Of a stretch of DNA of 64,000 bases, positions 1-11,700 are shown piece after piece. Numbering within the stretch: the stretch's first letter is position 1; every line of letters starts with the position of its first letter. The notes beneath the pieces are model-generated. The model was not told the DNA's origin, did not search any database, and saw nothing but the letters and a program-made list of their open reading frames with translations. The DNA comes from Oscarella lobularis (Eukaryota; Porifera; Homoscleromorpha; Homosclerophorida; Oscarellidae): assembly GCF_947507565.1 (NCBI RefSeq), contig NC_089190.1, positions 1,178,001 to 1,242,000 of the forward strand. The letters are read 5' to 3'. The position numbers and the translations under genes were made by a program.

Positions 1-1919
1 TAAATGACATAAGCGTCAGAGTTGTTAAAGCTTGAGATTTCTTTTCCATTGCTTAGCCAAGTTAAAGTCGAAGGTGGATGGCTGTATAAGTCTGAGCAAT
101 ACAGCACCAAATGTTGATTGGAATCTACGCTCATAACGTCTGCATTTGGAGATAGTTGCGGTGAAGGTGAAACTAAAAATTAAATAGAGTAAGAAAAGTC
201 AGTTGTTGTCTATCACACCTCTTATTTCCAAGTGCTCATATACCAATAGCCGACTGATGCCAATTATAGGGAGAGAGTAACTTGGACGAATTTGTATATC
301 AAATCCATAAATCCCAGAGTCTGTCGACGTAGCCGGAGCAAACGTAAGCATAAAGTAATAATCAAAATATAACGGAAGAGTAAGTGAAGAGTAAGAAGAA
401 TTGTCCCAAGGTCTTCCGTCTTTGAATACTTTCCGTACCAATCCTTCAATACGAATTGGTCCAAAATCACTGTAATCCTCCAGATATCGAAAGTAAAACC
501 TAAAATATGCTGATGAGTTGATTAAAGGAAAGTTTGCAGAGACTGGATAACGTGGATAATGAAAACGAAGATTATCTATAACAACAACACTCAGTATTGA
601 AATCTGAACTGTGCTTATATAAACTACATACCATCTGAAGCATTCAGTGCAGACAACAGAGCAGAAGATGACTCAATAAAACCAGCTGAATTATTTGCAT
701 AACAGCTGTAGTTTCCAAATGAATCAGGCACAAGCCCAAGACGCAGCCAAGAAACAAAGTTTGATGCGTACGAAGGATTTAAAATAAATTTTCCGTTCTA
801 AGAGTACAATTAGTTTTTATGTATTAATCAAGCAGAAAAGTACCTTTTTCCAATAGATTTCAGGCTTTGGAATGCCATAGACATCACAACGAAAAAAGAA
901 CTGCTGATATCCAATGTACTTTTCAAAATGCGCACTGACAGGCCCATTAATGATTATAGGAGGAACTAGTGCAAAATTCATAAACGAGAAGTTCATTGTT
1001 CTCTACCTTAGAGTTACCATAAACTTGCAATAAGAAACTGTGCCTTGCAATTCCCAAATAGTTTTCAGCTATGCATGTATATACTCCAGGGTCCACTTCT
1101 TCGTTAGCGCTTCGAATGTGATACTCTTCATTATCAAATCTAGCTAGTGGCTGACCGTTCTTTTCCCAACGAACGGTTGGACGAGGAAATCCGGTGACGT
1201 TACAGCCAAGAGTTAAACTCTCATTTTTAATGACGTGTGTATCATTAGGAGTTGCCACAAACAAAGGAAACGTACCTAAAAAATAAGGTATACATGCTAT
1301 TTAGGAAGATCATATAGTGGTAGTATATACCTGGTAGGGACTGATATTCCAATACAAAACCTTTTCTTGTACCACTTCCGTCTGAAATAAAAGTGATGTT
1401 AGCCGTTGAACTGACTCTCTCGTTATAGACGGGTAAAGAGGTGCCAGTAAACTTTGCCAGTGTGCCTTGTTCGTCGGTTATAATAAGGAAATCTTTGTCG
1501 GCCTCCACGTCAAAAGAAATGAACTTGATTAGAATTGTTGACAGTGTAGGAAATCCAAAAGACCACGTGCAGTACTGATGATCGTTGTAATACTGAGAAC
1601 TGTCAGGAAATTGTAGATAGCCGCCTGTGGCTACAAGGACCCCACCACACTTGGCTTCAATAAAATAGATACACATAGCCTCGTCGAAGACGACCCGTGA
1701 AGACACGCACTTACTCAGACAGTTAGGGCCCGTCCATCCTTCACTGCACTGGCAGCTGCTGCAACCGTTCGATGGCGTTCCGCCATTGAAACAAGGAGGA
1801 CACGCTACAATAATAATTGGACAAGTCGCAACTTGAATTGTACAACCGCTACGTGTCAGTGTACCTTCAATGTGCAACCATCCAACGACAACAAAAAGAA
1901 AACCGATTGAGCGTCTCAT
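1..1919 (-). CDS. EGF/CUB/Ig cell-surface receptor, paralogue A (3' end outside window)
   Basis: Secreted or membrane receptor, first of three tandem paralogues; ligand unknown. The start at 1919 gives a hydrophobic signal peptide (MRRSIGFLFVVVGWLHIEG). A small EGF-like cysteine module follows (CFNGGTPSNGCSSCQCSEGW), then a CUB domain (about 1330-1660) with the expected YCTW motif. A C2-type Ig domain lies at 950-1260 (GCNV...YTCIAENYLG) and a second Ig at 650-960 (FFRCDVYG...YSCYANNSAG). A third, degenerate Ig-like unit lies at 200-520 (DSGIYGFDI), and a fourth begins near 180. By comparison with the next two genes, a thrombospondin repeat, membrane helix and tyrosine-rich tail should follow to the left of position 1. 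Introns are short. Domain calls are firm; the full product and its function are inferred. Confidence 0.8.
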
Positions 1920-2467
1920 GGATCTAAATAACGAAGCTCAGGGCTCGGGTCACTACCCGAAAATGCCACATAGCGAGTTCGCGCGGAACTCGGCTGCTTA
2001 ATCATTAGAGGCCTCTCATTGTCATACCTGGTATCAAGATTTTGTAGTAAAAGCATGGGCGTCGAGTCCCCGAGTAAAAAACGGGCGTGTTGCGCGCAAG
2101 CTCAGACGCGGCGTAATTACCAACGCTATCATGTGTCTCTTGGAAGAGGCGTGGAGACGAGGTCAGGACAGCTAATGAGTGCAAGAGGTGCAAAACAGTC
2201 TGCTGTTCAGACAGACTTCACGGCAGCATATCGTGCAGTCGAGACGATGACCTCTAGGTGGAACATATCAGATGCAGGAAAAGAGGAGGTATCTTTCCGA
2301 GAACCTTTCACTCGCGCTTCAGTTTCAAGTCTCGTATCTACCCACAAGCACGCCGGGATTCACAATCAAGGAACTTGATGCATTTAGCTAGGACAAAACA
2401 AGCACATGCTACAGTACAGTGACACGCTGGTTCCTTTCGAGAACGACTCACGTACCTGACGACACGA
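1920..2467. other. Intergenic: 3' side of receptor B, promoter side of receptor A
   Basis: About 550 bp between two genes on the same strand. It has short open frames but no domain, codon pattern or repeat that I can support. It presumably holds the 3' UTR of receptor B and the promoter of receptor A. Confidence 0.5.
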
Positions 2468-5332
2468 CTAGTAATAACAGGCCGAAGCATATTCATTAAT
2501 AGTGTCTCCGCCGCCGCCGCCGCCGCCGCCTGCAGGTGACTGCCCTTGAGCGAAAGTCGAAATTTCTTGGACGCCCAAGTTCCTATAGGCTGGAGGTGCT
2601 TCCGTCTGTTTGTCGTCAACATGAATACCTATGTTTCCGTACTCTGGTTGAGGTGGTGACGGTGGCGGGCGTCGGGGCGCTTTACTCTTCTTCAAAGAGC
2701 TGGATGGCGTTTGGCTACGCTCGTCGTGCGGCAGCGCAGTAGGCGGCGGCGAAGGCGGCGGCGTCTCTTCGTAGCAATTGAGATTTCGACTCGTCGTTAC
2801 CGTCTCCAACTTTCGAGTAAACTCGACCGGGTGAGAGCTCGTTGGGCGCTGATTTCGTCGCTTCCTGGTCCACCAAATAGCCGTGACAGTAACAAGTACT
2901 GCAATCAGAAGTGCCGCACCGACTACTCCAATGATAAGCCCACCAGAACTTGAACTAGAAGAAACTAAACAGACCACAGTGAGGAAAAAGTGGGACTCGT
3001 CCTTGTAATTAATTACCTGAATTTTCAGTAGTAGTGGTAGTGGCGATAATAGAATAGGCATCCGCATCTACACACATATCAAAAAAATTCCTTATATCTT
3101 GATAAATTAGCTATACCGGTGGTATAAAAGCATTTTGAATTTGATGAACGGCAGCTTTCAATGTGCATCGATGATCCCTCGCAAGGCGTCAACCGGATAC
3201 AAGTCCGAGAGCGAAGACGAACGCCCATCTGACCGCCGCACGTCACACTACACTGACTCGGAGACGACCACCCGGACCACGGCCAGGTTCTCCCAGCGTC
3301 CAGAGCTGAAGAAAGAAAACTTGCAAGGATAACAATATAGACGCCGCCTCTAGAGAGCGTACAGACTAATATTGACGCTTTGCTTGATTTGTTTGAGGAT
3401 GGGACTTTTGATTGGCAAGTGAAATTGATAGTCACCGTTTCTTTCAGAGACTCCAGCGTTATATTGCACAGTGACGGCACGTCTTTGACCGACAAGTAAG
3501 ATTTTTGGTCGTAGTGAAATATAACGTGAGATTCGGTCTCGTTTGAATCTATCATTACGCCGTCGTAATACCAAGTGAAAGTTGGTGACAGATTGTTTCT
3601 GGCGTCTGCACAAATCAGGAGTAGGTGCGACGTTGGATCGATGGAAACGTTCGGGAATTTTGGATGAATTATTTTAGGATTTGGCAAACCTAAAGCAAAA
3701 AATTCTTGATGACGTGTAGAACATCAGGAGTTGATACCTCTGATTTGGACGGCACTATAAAAAGATACATTTGCGACAGTTGAATTTCCGCTGAAATTAT
3801 AGATTCCAGCTTTTCCGAGATTTGTTAGATGAGAAACGAAAGAAGAAAAATCAGCAAAATCGTTCGAAGTCGGTGAAGTGAAATTGGTGACTTTTCCGTT
3901 TAGGTCAAACCGCCAGAAGCAGTAAGTCTGCAGCAGCAACGAGAAGTTGGCTTCTTCAAAATACGTTGCATTACAGTCGGATGAAAGCCCGTCTGAAACC
4001 AGGAAATCAAAAACAAACTCAATTAATGCACAAAACTGTCTCTTTACCATTCTCAGTCGACAGTACAGCAGGAGCAGATTGAATGCTGCCAACCAAATTT
4101 CTCGCAACGCAGGAGTAGGAGCCAAACGAGCTGTTGCTCAGCTTAACGCGCAGCCAAGGATAAACATGCACAGAACCAGACAGAGATTGTCCATCCTACA
4201 AGCAGCATTAAAAATCTGGTAAAGAAACATGTATAAAATCACTTTTATCCACCGTATGTCCGGCTTGGGAATTCCGTCTGCGTCGCAACGAAAAAACACC
4301 TGTTGACCACGCAAATAATATTGTAAATGCACGTCGACAGGCGAATTTATAATAGTAGGCGGAACTAGGCAGAAAATCAACGACACAAATCAATGCTTTC
4401 TGCAAAGACTTACCATGAATTGCGAGGAAAAAGCTGCGTCTTACGACGCCTAAGGCGTTTTCAGCGACGCATTCGTAAATACCGGCGTCACTAATCTGAA
4501 CGCTATCTCTGTGCAGTTCCTCCCCGGTTGGAGCACCGGCGGAAGCGTTCACCGCTTTGCCGTCCTGTTCCCAGCGAACACTGGGAGCCGGAGTGCCGCG
4601 AGCGCGACAAAACAAGGCCAAGCTTGCTCCTTTGCGAAGAACGACTCTGTCGCTCGAGACGAAACTAAATTGCGGTGGGGTGCCTAGGAAAAAAGAAGAG
4701 GTTGTTAAAGCGGAGAGACGCGCATCATGCATTGCTTTACCTGAAATTGCCTGGTACTGTAGCAGAAACCCGTGACCTTTCCCACCGTATGCTTCCGATG
4801 AAAAGATTATCCTATCGTTGGAATTAAGTTCTCCAACGTAGCTGTATGGCAGAGCGTTGCTTCTGAATTGCACATCGTCGATCTCAACGTAGTCCCTTTG
4901 TCTTAAGCTAATCGAAATGAATCTAACGAGAATCGTCGTTGTCGACGGATAGTCAAAAGTCCAAGTGCAATATTCATTAGGATTATATATTCTCGGGTAG
5001 CCAGGGAATACCAGGAAGCCCGTACGACCGCTGAGTCCCCCTCCACACTCATCTAAAAAGAAAGTAAGACTTTCAAGTCTGACGTACTCAAGCAACAGCC
5101 TCACAAAAGCAATTGGGCCGGCCGCTGCAAGAACACCTCCTGCAGTCATAGGACGGAGTAGTTTCGTCCATATTAGCAGGAAAGCAGCTATGGGAACAGA
5201 CTGCATGACGAAGAAAGTCGCTCTTATTCGCTTTGCACTCCAAACTCTAGGCGACAGTACCTGACCTTGGGCTGAAGCGTAGAAGTAAATCTGCGACAAG
5301 CAAAACGGGACAACTATGAAAAGCGTCAACAT
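2468..5332 (-). CDS. EGF/CUB/Ig/TSP1 single-pass receptor, paralogue B
   Basis: Complete receptor gene. The start at 5332 opens a signal peptide (MLTLFIVVPFCLSQIY); an in-frame ATG at 5377 is possible. A cysteine-rich EGF-like exon lies near 5100-5250, then a CUB domain (about 4750-5060), an Ig at 4420-4680 (YECVAENALG) and a second Ig at 4080-4370. An Ig-like unit without the usual cysteine follows (about 3740-4000), then a fourth Ig (3350-3690). A thrombospondin type 1 repeat lies at 3160-3300 (WSGWSSPSQCSVTCGG). After a serine-rich linker come one membrane helix (GLIIGVVGAALLIAVLVTV) and a basic stop-transfer. The cytoplasmic tail has an SH3-type proline motif (RRPPPSP), two YxN/YxxI-L sites (YGNI, YRNL), a PPAY WW-type motif, a glycine run and a terminal EYASACYY. 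The tail suggests tyrosine-kinase signalling. The exact splicing of exons 1-2 is unresolved. Confidence 0.8.
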
Positions 5333-5491
5333 CGCGCACTTGATAGCGAAGGTTGACTGGAAACAATGAACTAGCATCCCCGTCTATACGTAACGTCATT
5401 ATTTTTCCGCAGGGGTTGCCAGGGGAATCACAGACACCAAGGAAAACGTCTATTGTTACGACCTACGCCTGCGTGTTGTCGTCTATTTGGA

Positions 5492-8371
5492 TCAGTTCCC
5501 TTTGAAATTTACATAAACTGGACTCGAGGTTATCTCTTCAGTCTCTGCCTTGGGTACAACGACATCGATTTCGGCGTAGATCCGGCTCCCAGTCTCAGAC
5601 GCCGGATTTGGTTTATATCGAACGGCTGCCCGTGTCTCCGCCTTTTCAGATTTCTTTCTAAATACTACCGATTGCACGACGGCTGGATCTCTGGGCCCTC
5701 TGTTTTCCGGTGCTGTTGATGACGGGGCTGCCAAGTAAGTATTGTCGTTTCTGGGAGGACTCTCCGCGGTCGACGGTTGTCGGTTTTTTCTTCGCGTGCA
5801 CCAGACAATGATAACAATGATACATACCACAGTAAAGATTCCTCCAAGCGTTAGACCGAATTTTGCAGCAAAAGATAAGACGACGTCTAAACAAAGAACG
5901 CAAGTTATTTACAAAAGACTCGGAAAAGATGACAGAACCTGAACTCGTTTGCACGACAAATGTGAGGGGAACTGACGCAGGAACTGACGCGGTGGAACTC
6001 TTGCTAACTAAGTCGGTCGTTACAGCGGAGATATATGAGATATCTCTGGTTACAGCTGTCGAGTTCGATCCCACTGATGGCATACGAGTGCTCGAGTTCG
6101 TAGGGGCTACAGTCATATTGAGCCTTGGGGTAGGTGTCTCCGAAACAGTACTGACATTTTCAAAACTACTATTCTTAGTCTGACTGGTGGTGGGAAGTGG
6201 ACAATTGAGCGTAGACGAATAGCAGCTTTCTATTTGGCTCAGTGGGCCAACACAGGGCGATGATCTGTCCAGACATTTTCTACTACTCACGCGAAAACCG
6301 GGAATACCTCCACAGGAAACGCTGCACTGGCCTGGAGTTGATGGAGTCGACCAAGGCCAATACCAATACGCTAAAACATAATAATAGCATAGAACTCTTT
6401 TATTTATCGTAATGTCGTTTTAGTTCTTACGGATTTGCACGAGAGCAGACGCTGTTTCAGTGTCGCCTGATTCTTGCGACGTTGCTTGACAGGAGAAATT
6501 GATTTGATGATATTTTTCGCGAATGAAGACAGTCAAGTTCTTAACCAGAAGATACGACCGTCGATGATAGTGAAAAATCGTGTATGACTTGTTGGCAATT
6601 TCGATGATCTTTTCGCTATCGTGATACCAGGTGAACGTCGAGTGGGGACGACTTTCCATGTCAGAGCACATCAAAATCAAGTGTCGATTGGCATCCGCGT
6701 AAATGAATTTGACGTTAATTACAGGAGCAGGAAGAACTGTAGCAAAAAGCATTAGGCAACTAATAGTAACAGATTTCCTCTTACCTTTTATCTGCAGGGA
6801 ACTAAAAAGAGACAATGCGTATCTGGATGCATAGCGTAATCGGATATCAAGATCAAATCGGTAGATTCCAGAATCGATTGATGCTGTAGGCGCGAACAAA
6901 AGATATCCGCCGCGTTCACAGTCATCTTCAAACGTCGCAGTTGAATAGGAAGAAGCATTCCACTGTTGTCCATCTTTCAATACATCTGATATGATTCCAT
7001 GAGATACAGTGCCTCTTCTTCTGCTTCCCCTAAAGTTCAACCAACGGCAGTATATCCTGATTCGAGCTGTTGAGTTTGCAAAAGCCCAATTGTTCGAAAA
7101 CGCTCCAAAATACCGTTGCGAATACACAGACAAAGCATCTAGACGCAGAGAATAAATATCTCAAAGAAAAACAATACGCAAGACTACTACTTCTACCTGA
7201 ATCCCATCTATAAGAAAGTTGAGCAGTTGAAGATTCGGTTGCACCGGCAGAATTATTCGCATAGCAGCTGTAGTTTCCAAACGACGAACGAGACGTCAAT
7301 TGAACACGCAGCCACCGAACAGTCCTCCAATCATAAACAGGATGAGGTAGGAACTCGCCATCCTATATACCAAATGTTTAGCAGAGGCGTCTAGCTATCC
7401 CAATTCGCACCAACCTTTATCCAGTGTATCTCAGGATTGGGGATTCCATACGCGTCACAACGAAAGTACACGTACTGATATCTGACATAGGACTCCAGAT
7501 GAACGTCCGTGGGCGAATTGATGATAACCGGAGGAACTAAACAGATAAAATCATAATAGAAGCCCACCCAAGTAAGCGATCAAATGTTAGCGCTACCGTG
7601 GACAGCGACAAAAAAACTATGCCGTTGAACGCCCAAAAAATTCTCGGCGATGCACGTGTAGACGCTCGTATCGTTCTCCTGGGCGTTTTCGATATGTAGT
7701 TCCCCATTTGTGAGGTTCGAGGATAAGGACAATCTTCTACCATCTTTTTCCCAGTGGACAACAGGATCTGGTGACCCAGTTGCGAGACAAAAGAATGAAG
7801 CGGTCGCATTTTTCATAACAAATGTGCTGTTTACAACACTAAGAAATGAAAAACGTGGCTCGATACCTATTTGAAAGATTCTTATTTACAGGTCCCAATA
7901 AATAACGTTTTAGGATTACTGAATGTCAGTTGGGGAACGTAATAATACTCCAGCAAAAATCCATCCTTGGTGACAGAACTGTCCGATGTAAATTTGATCT
8001 CAACGTTAGAGTTCAAAAAGAGACTGCTTGGCACGTCAAAGCCTCTGTAGTCTTTCCTGTAGGAGCTTCCATTGGTAATCGTCAGGACGTCACAACAGGA
8101 TTCCGAGCTGAACGATATGAAATGTACGAAAACGCTTCCTGGATACTGAAAACGCCACAAACAGAATTCGTTGTTGCTGTAAGAGCCAGGATAGCCGGGA
8201 GAGCGTATGTAGCCGAACGAAGCGGTCAGTACACCGCCACACCGATCTGCAGCGAAACGTAGAGTTTACATGCGCATCTAGAAGAAACTGATTTCTATAG
8301 ATATGACCTTGCGCGTGCAGAAATTTCAGAGTCGAAAGGACGAGAAAGTAAGCTAGAGCCCGACAAGCCAT
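5492..8371 (-). CDS. CUB/Ig/TSP1 single-pass receptor, paralogue C
   Basis: Complete receptor gene with a clear signal peptide (MACRALAYFLVLSTLKFLHA). Order: CUB (about 7890-8250, CLWRFQYPG), Ig (7580-7820, YTCIAENFLG), Ig (7230-7540, YSCYANNSAG), a degenerate Ig-like unit (6790-7140, SIDSGIYRFDLDIR), a further Ig (6420-6740), and a thrombospondin type 1 repeat (about 6220-6375). A Ser/Thr-rich juxtamembrane stalk follows, then a membrane helix near 5830-5880 and a basic anchor. The tail carries YLAA, YAEI and a near-terminal YVNF; YVNF is a Grb2-type YxN site. The layout matches paralogue B exon for exon, so the array arose by tandem duplication. The ligand is unknown; recognition or adhesion is inferred from the domains. 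Confidence 0.8.
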
Positions 8372-8761
8372 TCAGTTCAAAGAGAGTTTCACTTGTGTGA
8401 CGTACCGTAGATATCACCTCAGCTTGCGCGGAGTCCTGAGCCGGAAGAAAGCCTAAAGGTATGCGAGGGGGCCCCCCGGGCGGGGGAGTATCGCTATCAT
8501 CAGCCCAAAGCGCTAGAGGCGGGAGAGGCCGCTAGAAGGCACCCTCGCACCCTCTACTAGCAGTCCGAAGAGCATCTGAGGTCGCTCCTGCGCAATTAAT
8601 CGTAGTCTCACATGATACAGCCAATAAAATCATGATAGACTACACAGATAAATAGGAGAATAAAACTAAGGCTTTGGGCCCGGTTTGCCATCACTGGGGC
8701 AAAACGATTAGTAAACACATTCACAAAAAAACAACAGCTGAAGAATGATCATACAAAATAG
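8372..8761. other. Intergenic, GC-rich promoter side of receptor C
   Basis: About 390 bp between the receptor C start and the stop of the multi-pass gene. It contains a G/C block (8467-8487) just upstream of receptor C. No open frame is supported; it is most likely promoter of receptor C plus 3' UTR of its neighbour. Confidence 0.45.
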
Positions 8762-11700
8762 CTAGTAACGGTAACGATTGTTGTCGGTTCTTTGATTGGA
8801 ACTGCACAAGCAGCTCACAACGATGACCGTCGCTACAATAATCATGATAGCCATAATGACAAAATTCCAATACATCGCTACGGTGATCGTTAGTAAATCG
8901 GCGATTAGTGATGTCCCTCCATAGCCTGCAGCAGCATAAAACGTATTATTATCCTCGGTTTTGGTACTGCCAGTGTAAGGATTATAAGGTGACCGAGCTA
9001 CCACAAAAGCCGCTGCCAAAGAGGTGTAAATCAAAGAAAGCACTATTATTCTGAAGTCACCAAGAGCAAATCTTATCTTGTCGGAGAAACTGAACTCCGT
9101 CGTTATATTGACAGTTTTTATTTGATCGTATACTCGTTCGACTCTCCAGGATCTTTTTTGCCGGCTCATCTTATCGACGACGTCTGGTAAATTTTTGCCT
9201 TTTTTGCATATGGCTTGAAACAAATCGATAAAGTAAGTCTTTTCCCAAAATACGTTTACGGCGGCAAAAAGCACGAGGCTGAAAATTGGCAAAACAAAGC
9301 CGCACGCTATCATGAAAAAAGTGATCGAACTTATTTTTAAATCTTTGCCCTCATTATTCTTTTTGTTATTGTCAAAAACAATGCTAAAGCCAATGGCAAC
9401 TAGCATAAAGATTTGGGCGATCATAATCAAAATGGTGTGAGCGATCAGACGCCAATGAATGCCACAGCAGGAACTTCGTCTTTCCTGCGTGGCCTTTTCC
9501 CTCTTCTTTTCGATGTCTCTAGCCGCTCTTATTAGCATGAAAGTTCGGTGGAGGTAAACGTCAAAAAGGGTTAAAAAGCACCCTATGCCAAAGAGGACGT
9601 AATCAAGTGTGTCTAGTAATTTATTGTCATCATCCATATTGCCATCATCCATTTTATCTTCTGGAATACCAAACAGTTGAAGCATGTCACAGATTAGAAG
9701 CGGATAGATGAGGGCGTAGACCAAGATCTTCTTCATAGTTTCAAGAACGACTTTTCCTCCTCTTTTCTTGACGCCTTCATGTTCGTCGTCGCGCGATCTA
9801 TTCCTTTCTAGGTCATCTTTTCTTTGCTTTCTTTCACGTCTTTCGCTTTTGCACTCTTTGCATGCGTCCCTCCATTCCATAAAGTTGTCGATTATTGATA
9901 TGAAGGAGTCGAAACCGCTTAGAGCAAAAGTCATAACTCCCAGAAGATAAACGTTGTACTGTTTCTCTTTCTTATCTTTCTGATCAAGAAATTGCTTAAT
10001 CGATAGAGCAAAACTCAAGACAAAAAACAGCAGCTCAAATATTCTCCAAAACAGAAGGAGGCAACGCGAGGGCCTCCGAATGAAATTCAAAGACAAATGA
10101 AAGCCGTATCTTGCAGCTCGTTTCATGCCGTCGTCCAACTTTTTACCACTCGTCGCCCAGCGACATGCGGCGCAACAGGTGGAAGTGCAGCAGAGTTTGG
10201 AACAACACGCCGACGCGCGGTAACACAAAAGACTTGCGTTAAGGCAGCAATTGCAGCATTTGTTGTCGACGATATCAATAGTCCTGCTATCCATTGTCAT
10301 GTAAGCTTCATCCAGTGTGTCCATGCACTCTTCGACGAATTCAATGCGCTCCTTTTCTTTTTCCGCTGGAGTTAGCTCAATTTTCTTAGAAACCTTCGTG
10401 GAAACGCTTTTACGAATTCGCGAGCTCTTTTCAGCAACTGTAGGCTCAGAATGACCAGACGGCATCATTTCCATTGGGGGATAAGGTTCAGGTGAATAGC
10501 CTTGCTGTACTGTTGGAAATAGAAGTGGATTGGAAACAGAAGTGATAGGACTAGAAGGGCTTTGGTCAGCTCCTGAAGAAACGAGTGGGGCACTGTCCCA
10601 TGTAGGAGAGTTGCTATGGTGCAGTCCTAGAGGTGGTGCTGCAGCGGTAAGAGGAACAGACTGGCGTTCGGGAAGAGGATGAGGAGGAGCAGCAAAAGCC
10701 AGTTGTTGTGGAGGATACGAAGGAGGAACAGGGGACTGTAGCCGAGTAAGAGGAATAGCAGGTGGAGCAGGCTGCTGACGTACAGAAGGCACAACTGGAG
10801 CTCCAAAAGACTGCTGCCGATGGGGAGCTTCTGAATGGTGAACTGTCGGAGGAAGAGCAGCAGGAGGAGGAAGAGGAGGAGGAGGATGAAAGTAAGGTTG
10901 ATTTCTGAAAGGAAGAGCAGTAAAATCGGGAGCCTGCTGTCGAGGAGGAAGAGAAACAACAGGAGGAGGAAGAGGAGGAGGAGGAGAAAAGGAAGGCTGA
11001 CTTGAAGGAGGAACAGTATATACCGGAAATTGCTGTCGAGGAGGAAGAGGAGGAGGTAAATCGTTGGTGAACTCTTTGCGTTGAGCTTCTGTTGGCATCG
11101 TTGGTGGTGGTGGTGGTGCAGGGCTTCGCGTGAGAATCACCGCTTCAGTTTTGACAACGTTCGAAGAAATCGGCCCAAACGCAGCTTCCGATCGCTTACG
11201 TTCAAACATTTTCTCATCGATGTGCTCGTCTTCGGATGAGTCGCTATTGTACGGTGTCTGGTAATCCCTCTGCATCTGTGTAAACGCTGAACTGCGAATA
11301 GACTTCCAATGTACGGTCAAGGCAGACGCTTTGGCAAAGTTAATCGGTCCAATAACAGCTTCCTCTCGTTTGACAGGAGCCTGTAAGTTGATTTGAGTAG
11401 AGCACGTTCGACGAGGAGCAAGGCAAGTTGTAAAATATTGTTCGATTTCTTGCAGCTCAGAAAACCAAGTTGACACTCGAAAGCTCGCAAGCAACAATCT
11501 TTCCTCTTCCTGCAGTATGGGAAGAGTGATCGTCTGATCACATTCTTTTGAAGTGAACTGACTTTCTGTTATGTCTTGCTGCTCAGAATACGTCTCTTGA
11601 CTCGGAACTTTAACTTCAAAGGATGCGCTGATACGCTTCTCTTGGTCTTGAACTACGACGAGCTCGTGATCGGGCGAGACAACATCGACTTCTTCTTCAC

